60,690 nucleotides of DNA, taken from contig NZ_JAIXYH010000011.1 of the NCBI RefSeq assembly GCF_027490375.1, positions 1 through 60,690 of the forward strand, read 5' to 3'. The translations under genes were made by a program, and so were the position numbers. Of the stretch, positions 54,755 to 60,690 are shown piece by piece; positions within the stretch are counted from its first letter, which is position 1; every line of letters begins with the position of its first letter. The notes under the pieces were generated by a model. It ran no database searches. It was not told where the DNA came from and saw nothing but the letters and a program-made list of their open reading frames with translations. Origin of the DNA: Flavobacterium sp. GTDB lineage: Bacteria > Bacteroidota > Bacteroidia > Flavobacteriales > Flavobacteriaceae.

Positions 54755-55803
54755 TCAACCAGCCGTTAATCGATTGTTTTCAGGAAGCAATAGCCACTAA
54801 AGAGAATTTTGCATTTTGGCGTTATCCGAAGGAAAGCAGCATTTCATTCGTTTCAAATTTGAAAGAGAACGATCGTTTTTCAGACGAAAAGGCAGCTTTT
54901 TATTTCCAACGATTTGCTCCGGATTCGAATTCGGTGTATCTGTACGATTCCGGTTTGGTGCGAAAATTTGAATTGGAATCTGCTATTTTTTCCGCTGCTG
55001 ACATCGCGTTTACTTCCGAAGATCGTTCGGTATTTGAAACGCAAGTAGAGCAAGGAATAAAGCGAATTTCAGAAGGAAGACTAAGTAAAATAGTGCTTTC
55101 GCGGAAAGTAAGTACGGAAATTGATTTAAACCTCATTGACTCGTACATTCACATGTGTTTGACCTATCCCGCTGCGTTTTGCTACTTGTTTTACACTGCG
55201 GAAATTGGTTTTTGGATGGGAGCGTCGCCCGAATTGTTTTGTGAAGTTTCCGACGGAATTGCTACTTCTATGTCGCTCGCCGGAACCCGATTCGCGACAA
55301 AGTACCAGCCTTTTTTAGATAAAGAGTTTAGAGAACAGGAGTTAGTTACTCAGTTTATTTCGTCGAAGCTTGCCGATTTGGTTTATCGTGTTCGAGTTTC
55401 CGACAGAACTGAAATACAAGCAGGAAACTTAATTCATTTGCAAACCATAATTAGTGGTAGGTTGCTGGAACATGCAACGCTAAATCAGTTAATTGCGGCT
55501 TTGCATCCGACACCAGCTGTGTGTGGACTACCGCAACAAAAGGCTTTTCAAGCGATTTCAGAAATCGAAAAGTACGATCGGTCGTTTTATACAGGAGTTG
55601 TTGGTGTTGTAAATGGCGTACAGCCAAACAAGATTAATGCGCGCTTGTACGTAAATTTACGCTGTATGAATTATCGTGATAAACAAACAACTCTTTACGC
55701 GGGTTGTGGTATTGTGGCCGACAGCAATCCGCCAGCCGAGTTTGAAGAAACCGAACAAAAATTCAAAACGATTAAACGTATTTTAGTTGCCAATAATAGT
55801 TGA
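54751..55803 (+). CDS. menF: Isochorismate synthase (chorismate-binding family)
   Basis: A 350-residue enzyme converting chorismate to isochorismate, first step of the menaquinone route. The conserved C-terminal core shows KIVLSRK, GASPELFCE, MSLAGTR, HPTPAVCGLPQ and YTGVVG. It shares ATGA with the upstream thioesterase gene. Salicylate or siderophore synthesis is an alternative use, but the thioesterase neighbour favours menaquinone. Confidence 0.9.
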   Translation: MINQPLIDCFQEAIATKENFAFWRYPKESSISFVSNLKENDRFSDEKAAFYFQRFAPDSNSVYLYDSGLVRKFELESAIFSAADIAFTSEDRSVFETQVEQGIKRISEGRLSKIVLSRKVSTEIDLNLIDSYIHMCLTYPAAFCYLFYTAEIGFWMGASPELFCEVSDGIATSMSLAGTRFATKYQPFLDKEFREQELVTQFISSKLADLVYRVRVSDRTEIQAGNLIHLQTIISGRLLEHATLNQLIAALHPTPAVCGLPQQKAFQAISEIEKYDRSFYTGVVGVVNGVQPNKINARLYVNLRCMNYRDKQTTLYAGCGIVADSNPPAEFEETEQKFKTIKRILVANNS

Positions 55804-55848
55804 TTTAGCGAGATACTTATACGCTGAATGACACCTAATTTATATAAT

Positions 55849-56574
55849 ATGAACGATATACAACTCGATATTTTAGCTTTTGGTGCGCATCCAGACGATG
55901 TTGAATTGGGCTGCGCGGGCACGTTAGCGAAAGAAATAGCTCATGGAAAAAAAGTGGGAATTGTAGATTTAACCCGTGGGGAACTTGGTACCCGAGGAAG
56001 TGCGGAAATACGTGACGCAGAAGCCGCAGCAGCCGCAAAAATTCTTGGTGTTCAAGTACGTGAGAACTTGAGATTTCGAGATGGTTTTTTTGTCAACGAT
56101 GAAGCGCATCAGCTTGAGGTCATTAAAGTAATTCGTAAGTACAAGCCGCGAATCGTAATTTGTAATGCCATTTCCGATCGTCATATTGATCATGGAAAAG
56201 GCAGTAGTTTGGTTTCGGATGCTTGTTTTCTTTCGGGATTGCGGCGCATTGAAACGGAAGTCGACGGTAGTTTTCAAGCTGCGCATCGTCCGGAAGTGGT
56301 TTATCACTACATTCAGTGGAATGATATCACGCCGCAGGTAGTTGTAGATATTACTGGATATGAGCAAATTAGGAAGGAAGCAATTTTAGCGTATCGCACG
56401 CAATTCTTCGATCCAAATAGCAAAGAACCGGTAACACCCATTGCTACACAGAACTTTTTAGAGAACTTAGATTTCCGTGCGCGGAATCTGGGCCGACTCA
56501 CAAATGTTGAATTTGCAGAAGGCTTTACCGTTGAACGTTACCCGCTTACGAATTTATTGACCGATTTAAAGTAA
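55849..56574 (+). CDS. bshB1: Bacillithiol biosynthesis deacetylase BshB1
   Basis: A 241-residue LmbE-like zinc N-deacetylase. The metal motif AHPDDVELGCAGT near the N terminus (H, D, D), the second zinc histidine in DRHIDHGKG, and the ending of the family match BshB1. It removes the acetyl group from GlcNAc-malate in bacillithiol synthesis. The ATG at 55849 is chosen because it begins near the first strand; the earlier ATG adds 7 residues. It follows menF by 45 bases. Confidence 0.93.
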   Translation: MNDIQLDILAFGAHPDDVELGCAGTLAKEIAHGKKVGIVDLTRGELGTRGSAEIRDAEAAAAAKILGVQVRENLRFRDGFFVNDEAHQLEVIKVIRKYKPRIVICNAISDRHIDHGKGSSLVSDACFLSGLRRIETEVDGSFQAAHRPEVVYHYIQWNDITPQVVVDITGYEQIRKEAILAYRTQFFDPNSKEPVTPIATQNFLENLDFRARNLGRLTNVEFAEGFTVERYPLTNLLTDLK

Positions 56575-56615
56575 TTTTTTTAAAACGGCAGTTGTTTAAA
56601 AGCAAATTTTTGTTT

Positions 56616-56623
56616 TATCTTTG
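56616..56623 (+). promoter_or_regulatory. -7 element of tRNA-His
   Basis: TATCTTTG is a perfect TAnnTTTG match 14 bases upstream of the tRNA. Confidence 0.75.
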
Positions 56624-56637
56624 CAGCCGATTAAAAC

Positions 56638-56712
56638 GGTGGTTGTAGCTCAGTTGGTCAGAGCATCGGTTTGTGGTGCCGAGGGTCGTGGGTTCGAGCC
56701 CCATCAGCCACC
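56638..56712 (+). tRNA. tRNA-His (GTG)
   Basis: Acceptor GTGGTTG (56639-56645) pairs with CAGCCAC (56705-56711). The anticodon loop TTGTGGT carries GTG. An extra G at 56638 can pair with C56712 as the family-specific G-1. The T arm GTGGG-TTCGAGC-CCCAT is intact. CCA is not encoded. Confidence 0.96.
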
Positions 56713-56880
56713 CAAAATCCAAAAGGTTTTCGATTGTTCGAAGACCTTTTTTTGTTTTATTTACTTTCTGAAAAATCGATTTGCTTGAGTTTTAATAGCT
56801 ATGAAATAGATTTAAGAAGTTTAGTTTGCGTTTCGCTGTTTGTACTGAATGTAGCACATCTTTCAAAACTCCTTCTGTTT

Positions 56881-57026
56881 TAATACTCCAATCTTAATAC
56901 TTAGTACTTAATACTTCAATCTCAATACTTCAATCTTAATACTTCAATCTTAATACTTCAATCTTAATACTCCAATCTTAATACTCCAATCTTAATACTC
57001 CAATCTTAATACTCCCATCTTAAAAT
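56881..57026. repeat. 14-bp tandem repeat array
   Basis: About nine to ten imperfect copies of CAATCTTAATACTT/C. Identical units occur at 165-200 and 413-478. Copies differ mainly by T/C at the end. Confidence 0.93.
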
Positions 57027-57066
57027 CATACCACTCCTTTCCCGGGTGAGCGGGCGCAACGGCATC

Positions 57067-57112
57067 CTATTAGGCGATACCCATATTTCCATCGGTTGTT
57101 TTCGCCTAATAG
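57067..57112. repeat. 11-bp perfect inverted repeat in a GC-rich block
   Basis: CTATTAGGCGA (57067-57077) and TCGCCTAATAG (57102-57112) flank a 24-base loop. Next to it (57115-57180) is a GC-rich segment with GGCGCC and GCCGGC motifs. No ORF fits. Confidence 0.75.
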
Positions 57113-57266
57113 ATATAGTGTAGCACGCGACGGCGCCACAACAACGCGGCGAAGCCACCACAGCGCCGGCACCCCCAAATTAGAAAGAAAATTCTTAGTC
57201 AAATTGCCAGTTCGACCGATTTTCTGCAATGAAAAACCGCAATGTGCATAAAAAATTGTTAAAACG

Positions 57267-57294
57267 GTAACAAACAAGAAGCTGCGTCGTCTTA
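57267..57294 (+). promoter_or_regulatory. Candidate ECF-type promoter
   Basis: GTAAC (57267-57271), 16 bases, CGTCTTA (57288-57294). It resembles GTAAC-N16-CGTCT promoters of extracytoplasmic sigma factors and lies 32 bases before the small secreted-protein gene. Confidence 0.4.
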
Positions 57295-57325
57295 CTCATA
57301 TAAATCATCAATTAAATCAATCATC

Positions 57326-57610
57326 ATGAAAACAATTAACATCCTTTCAGCAGTTTTATTTGCAAGTACCGTTTTTACTGCAAACGCTAGCACAACTTCG
57401 AACGCGTATTTAAACGGAGTTTCCGATTCTATTCGAATTGAAAATTCTGGAGAAGCCGATTTGGATTTGAGCGAATTAAAGAGAGCAGAAAAAACAATCG
57501 ATGAGCAAATTGCCGAAGATATGCAAGTTACCGAGGCGCAACTACCTAAGTATATTTCGGTAGCCGAACCTGCGAAAACGGTTAAAATCCCGACGAAATT
57601 ATTGAATTAG
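57326..57610 (+). CDS. Small secreted protein, unknown
   Basis: A 94-residue protein with a signal peptide (about 1-21, ending NAS). The mature part is acidic, with a helical middle SELKRAEKTIDEQIAED. I do not recognise the family. It has its own terminator and a possible ECF promoter, so it may be stress induced. Confidence 0.75.
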   Translation: MKTINILSAVLFASTVFTANASTTSNAYLNGVSDSIRIENSGEADLDLSELKRAEKTIDEQIAEDMQVTEAQLPKYISVAEPAKTVKIPTKLLN

Positions 57611-57631
57611 TTATCTTATTTATGTTGGAAG

Positions 57632-57654
57632 ACCGCCCACGAGGCGGTTTTTTT
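57632..57654 (+). terminator. Intrinsic terminator
   Basis: ACCGCC (57632-57637), CACGA loop, GGCGGT (57643-57648), then Ts. It overlaps the end of the convergent DUF2459 gene by 2 bases. Confidence 0.9.
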
Positions 57655-58342
57655 ATGGTTGTAACCGCATGACGTGGAAATCGAAAGGCGTCCACAAACA
57701 GTGTTCAACCGACGCGGCTGCAAGTGCCTGATTCGTGAACGTATTACAAGTTTTAAAAAGACTGTAGTTTCCATTCGATTCGTAAAAGGCGTCTCGGTCG
57801 TTGTAGCGAATGCCTGTTTTTACAGCAATAGGTTTAGATTCATTTTGTTGAAAACAAGCTAGATAATGAGTAACTAACTGCCGGTATTGCGTATCGCTCA
57901 ATACTATTTTCTTGCAAGTTTCGTGTTCTATTCTGTTTTGATAGTAGTTCACATGGACCGCCGTTTCGTTAAATCCAGATGCCGCTTTGATTGCGGTAGA
58001 TAGTTTTAAATCCGACCAAGTAGGCGTTTCCAAATAGAACTCGCGGTTCCCCCAGCCAATGGCTACCCAGGGATAGTAGGTGTTTTTAGCACGAATCAGA
58101 TTTTTATCTAAAAAACCGTTCCAGTCGAACAGCTGATTTTTAACTGGCAAAACCAATTCACTGTGTACGCCGTTTGTTTGCAAATAGATTTCAATGGTTT
58201 TGGGTTCGGTTATTTCATCGCCTGAAATGGTAATATAACCGATCGTAGCAGCTAAAAGCAGATAAAAACCGATGAAAGTTAACAAACTTAAAAATACAAT
58301 ACGAATGCCGCGATACACTTTAAAAAGCAAACTGTTTCGCAT
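57653..58342 (-). CDS. DUF2459 (TIGR02117) family membrane-anchored protein
   Basis: A 229-residue protein with an N-terminal transmembrane helix (about 12-37) and a periplasmic domain with NGVHSELVLPV and AIGWGNREFYLETP, the TIGR02117 signature. Function unknown. It lies 6 bases after the DUF4294 gene, so they are probably co-transcribed. Confidence 0.88.
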   Translation of the reverse strand: MRNSLLFKVYRGIRIVFLSLLTFIGFYLLLAATIGYITISGDEITEPKTIEIYLQTNGVHSELVLPVKNQLFDWNGFLDKNLIRAKNTYYPWVAIGWGNREFYLETPTWSDLKLSTAIKAASGFNETAVHVNYYQNRIEHETCKKIVLSDTQYRQLVTHYLACFQQNESKPIAVKTGIRYNDRDAFYESNGNYSLFKTCNTFTNQALAAASVEHCLWTPFDFHVMRLQP

Positions 58343-58348
58343 GGCACT

Positions 58349-59023
58349 TTAAGTTTTCTTTTTTCTTTCGGCACGTAGTTTCTTTATCCAATATGCCGAT
58401 AAATCGTCGTAGTTAACAACCACTTTTGGTTCTTGTGGGTCGAGTCGTTTTGCTTTCACTCCACGAACAATGATTGTTTCGATTAAATAGTCTTCGTTAA
58501 CTTCGTAAGGTGCGTATTTGGTTTTGAGATTAATGTCGAACATGCGCGCGGTGTTGTTCGACCAAAAAGCTTTCCAGCCGCTTTTGTATTCTTTGATTAA
58601 GTCGAATGTAGTTTGTCCGGTTTGTCTGTAAATGAGTTTTACAAGAATTTGCCCGTCTTTACGACTCAATTTTTTTAACTGCGGTTCAAATTGCTTTTGC
58701 ATGTAATCTTCCACAATCTTGAAGTATTTTCTACGCTCACGAGCCGTTTTCATTTTAGACATGCCTTCATTCAGCGAAATTAAAGTAGCCGAAGTAGCTT
58801 TGGCGTACGGATAAACTTTGTAAACACGTCGCTGTAAACGATTGTATATTTTAACCGCCTCAGCGTCGACTATTACTTCGTTCGGATTAATGACAACTTC
58901 TTCCAACTCTATCGGAATGTTCAAGCTATCCGGCGTATTCAGGTAGGCGTCGCGCGGATCTTCCTGGGCAAAAACCGCTGTTGTTCCCGATAGTAGCAAT
59001 ACGAAAAATAAAATCCACCTCAT
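58349..59023 (-). CDS. DUF4294 family exported protein
   Basis: A 224-residue protein with signal peptide (about 1-19) and a conserved core RRVYKVYPYAKATSATL plus QILVKLIYRQTG. It is conserved in flavobacteria next to an M42 peptidase gene, as here (77-base divergent gap). Function unknown. Confidence 0.88.
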   Translation of the reverse strand: MRWILFFVLLLSGTTAVFAQEDPRDAYLNTPDSLNIPIELEEVVINPNEVIVDAEAVKIYNRLQRRVYKVYPYAKATSATLISLNEGMSKMKTARERRKYFKIVEDYMQKQFEPQLKKLSRKDGQILVKLIYRQTGQTTFDLIKEYKSGWKAFWSNNTARMFDINLKTKYAPYEVNEDYLIETIIVRGVKAKRLDPQEPKVVVNYDDLSAYWIKKLRAERKKKT

Positions 59024-59100
59024 GTTTTAGTTAATTGGTTGAAAACGGATAAGCAAGTGTAGTGCCAAATTTTTAAATTCGCAGGTCTTAAAACAAATTT

Positions 59101-60180
59101 ATGTCAATTTTAAACGAAAAGTCAGAGTTATTTATTGAGAAGTATCTCAATAATCCGTCGCCAACAGGCTACGAATCAGAAGGTCAAAAAATTTGGATGG
59201 ATTACATCAGACCTTATGTAGATGACATTTTTACAGATATTTATGGTACCGCAGTTGCCGTCGTGAATCCAGGTAAATCGCTCAAAGTGGTTATTGAAGG
59301 GCATTCCGACGAGATTTCGTGGTACGTGAACTACATAACCGACGATGGTCTGATTTATGTAATTCGAAACGGCGGTAGCGATCATCAAATTGCGCCGTCC
59401 AAACGCGTACATATTCATACTGCCAACGGAATCGTAGAGGGTGTCTTTGGTTGGCCGGCGATTCACACACGAAATCGCGACAAAGAAGAAGCGGCGAAAA
59501 TCGACAATTTGTTTATCGATATAGGTTGCGAAACCAAAGCCGAGGTTGAAGCGAAAGGCGTTCATGTGGGTTGCGTAATTACCTATCCAGATACTTTCAC
59601 GGTGCTCAACGAGAACAAATACGTTTGCCGTGCCATCGATAATCGAATGGGTGGTGTGATGATTGCCGAAGTGGCTCGCTTATTAAAAGAGAATCAAGTT
59701 GAACTTCCGTACTCTTTATATATAGTGAACGCCGTGCAGGAAGAAGTGGGCTTACGCGGAGCAGAAATGATTACCAACACAATTAAACCAGATATTGCTA
59801 TCGTTACCGATGTGTGCCACGACACAACCACGCCAATGATCAATAAAAAAATTGAAGGCGATGTGAAAATTGGTCGCGGTCCGGTAATTACGTACGCACC
59901 TGCAGTGCAAAATCAGCTGCGCGATCTTATTGTAAAAGCGGCGCAGGATAAGGAAATTCCTTTTCAACGTTTGGCGTCGTCTCGCGTTACCGGGACAGAT
60001 ACCGATGCGTTTGCTTACAGCAATGGGGGAGTGGTGTCGGCACTTATTTCTTTGCCGTTGCGATACATGCACACAACAGTAGAGATGGTGCACAAACACG
60101 ATGTCGAGAATGTTGTGAAGCTCATTTTCGAGTCTTTGCAAAGAATCGAATCGAAAGAACAGTTTTCGTATTTCAAGTAA
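59101..60180 (+). CDS. M42 family metallo-aminopeptidase
   Basis: A 359-residue cytosolic dinuclear-zinc aminopeptidase (glutamyl aminopeptidase/FrvX-like). Ligands and catalytic residues are in EGHSDEIS (H, D), AIDNRMGG (D), VQEEVGLRG (E-E), VTDVCHD (D) and the C-terminal YMHTTVEM (H). The fold includes a PDZ-like insertion between the first and second motifs. It usually forms tetrahedral dodecamers and trims oligopeptides. The neighbour relationship with DUF4294 is typical. Confidence 0.94.
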   Translation: MSILNEKSELFIEKYLNNPSPTGYESEGQKIWMDYIRPYVDDIFTDIYGTAVAVVNPGKSLKVVIEGHSDEISWYVNYITDDGLIYVIRNGGSDHQIAPSKRVHIHTANGIVEGVFGWPAIHTRNRDKEEAAKIDNLFIDIGCETKAEVEAKGVHVGCVITYPDTFTVLNENKYVCRAIDNRMGGVMIAEVARLLKENQVELPYSLYIVNAVQEEVGLRGAEMITNTIKPDIAIVTDVCHDTTTPMINKKIEGDVKIGRGPVITYAPAVQNQLRDLIVKAAQDKEIPFQRLASSRVTGTDTDAFAYSNGGVVSALISLPLRYMHTTVEMVHKHDVENVVKLIFESLQRIESKEQFSYFK

Positions 60181-60197
60181 GAGCTAAGTTCTTTAAG

Positions 60198-60229
60198 AAA
60201 TCGGGAGGCAGTTTTGTTTCCCGATTTTT
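60198..60229 (+). terminator. Intrinsic terminator
   Basis: AAATCGGGA (60198-60206) pairs with TCCCGATTT (60219-60227), then Ts. Confidence 0.93.
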
Positions 60230-60231
60230 CA

Positions 60232-60437
60232 TTTTTGGGCCCCTGCGCGCCGTTTTGTAGTTTGCGATTAGGTTGGCGCGCACCGGGCCTTTCACTTCAA
60301 GCGCGTTTGTTTCAAACCGTTCGGCATCGCTGCGGCGGGGCTTCTAAGGTCGCCGCGCCGCAGCGGCCTTCACAGGTTTTCAACTGCCGCGGCTTTTCGT
60401 TTCAGTCCCTGGGGCGGAAGATTGTGCCCAAAAAAGT
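60232..60437 (+). repeat. GC-rich hairpin repeat, copy E
   Basis: TTTTTGGGCC begins right after the M42 terminator. It forms two hairpins: TGCGCGCC/GGCGCGCA (60244-60251, 60275-60282) and CGCTGCGGCG/CGCCGCAGCG (60328-60337, 60356-60365), then ends with GCCCAAAAAAG. The internal open frame is not a credible gene. Confidence 0.65.
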
Positions 60438-60499
60438 GCTTTTCTGCCCCTTTGTTTATCAGCGAGTTAAAAAATAAATTCAAAATAGTTGCTAAAAAG

Positions 60500-60532
60500 T
60501 TTGGAAAAGGGGTTTTAGAAACACTACTTTTG
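60500..60532 (+). promoter_or_regulatory. Strong Bacteroidetes promoter, probable stable-RNA type
   Basis: TTTG (60500-60503), 21 bases, TACTTTTG (60525-60532), matching TTTG-N17-23-TAnnTTTG. No start codon follows within the window; the downstream 150 bases are AT-rich leader. This layout resembles rRNA or tRNA operon promoters in flavobacteria; the gene itself lies outside. Confidence 0.65.
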
Positions 60533-60690
60533 CACCCGCTAAACCGAACAGGCGCGGCGTAGGTTCTGAGTTTTTTTTGTGGGCGATTAGAAATAAGAAA
60601 TGATTTTCTTGCACAGTTGCGTAAGATGTTTTATTTTGGTTGTCCGTTTCGGCAAAAGGGGGTTTAAATTTTTTTTACTTTTTTCTTGCC

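Larger units (their letters stand above)
56713..57325. other. Gene-free, repeat-rich stretch after tRNA-His
   Basis: About 600 bases without a credible gene. It contains a T-rich segment near the tRNA, the 14-bp repeat array, a GC-rich hairpin block and a possible ECF promoter before the next gene. Confidence 0.75.
60181..60690. other. Window-end gap: terminator, repeat, stable-RNA-type promoter
   Basis: No gene. It holds the M42 terminator, repeat copy E, and a strong Bacteroidetes promoter followed by an AT-rich leader of about 150 bases that runs off the window. Confidence 0.75.

Noticed and set aside
56881..57026. CRISPR array
   Set aside because: The repeats are only 14 bp and directly tandem, with no unique spacers and no cas genes.
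57067..57112. Integron attC site
   Set aside because: The arms lack the conserved RYYYAAC/GTTRRRY ends, and no integrase or cassette genes are nearby.
60214..60477. 87-codon frame after the M42 gene
   Set aside because: It is formed by repeat copy E, including two GC-rich hairpins.

Overview
The window is a stretch of chromosome from a Bacteroidota member, most likely class Flavobacteriia, family Flavobacteriaceae or a close relative. Evidence: TAnnTTTG-type -7 promoter elements, very weak Shine-Dalgarno signals, SusC/SusD proteins, lipoproteins with acidic residues after the lipobox cysteine, a BshB1 deacetylase, an OxyR with both redox cysteines, DUF4294 next to an M42 peptidase, and a LETM1-related biofilm-associated protein. 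No species name can be given from this evidence.

Layout. 1-1190: gene-free and repeat-rich (8-bp tandem array, 14-bp units, four degenerate copies of a longer repeat). 1194-12110: core genes: fasciclin-domain protein, ureohydrolase, coiled-coil membrane protein, RimB/RimK-like fusion, clpC, gyrA and a TPR protein. 12253-16092: oxyR divergent from a tight dps-SulP-carbonic anhydrase operon. 16188-18835: LETM1-related protein and a three-gene ECF sigma module. 19074-24738: HAD phosphatase, photolyase-SDR-SRPBCC operon, DUF2911 protein and a nucleoside:H+ symporter.

24739-28540 is the accessory island. It holds an orphan HExxH protein, an Abi/HEPN gene, a 219-bp MITE-like element, a 56-bp direct repeat and a PIN toxin-antitoxin pair. 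It is closed by a second, frameshifted copy of the 3' end of the symporter gene that precedes the island. This is the most unusual part of the window.

28716-43451 is one polysaccharide utilization locus on the minus strand: propeller/Y_Y_Y/LuxR-HTH sensor-regulator, SusC, SusD, LamG lipoprotein, GH144, alpha/beta hydrolase, GH3 and a GH43-like protein with a discoidin-type domain. GH144 plus GH3 suggests a beta-1,2-glucan substrate. The genes would bind and import the glycan (SusCD, LamG), cut it (GH144) and finish oligomers in the periplasm (GH3, GH43-like), under control of the sensor-regulator.

43602-60690 returns to core genes: an HxlR/nitroreductase pair, two alpha/beta hydrolases, an aminotransferase, a PDZ aspartyl protease, purM, a DUF1579 lipoprotein, a beta-helix lipoprotein, a probable menI-menF-bshB1 run, tRNA-His, a repeat-rich gap, DUF2459 and DUF4294 genes and an M42 peptidase. 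The window ends in what looks like the promoter and leader of a strongly expressed, possibly stable-RNA, operon.

A second theme is a degenerate, GC-rich, hairpin-forming intergenic repeat. Five copies lie directly 3' of a gene, each in the same orientation relative to that gene, and a sixth degenerate copy is in the island.
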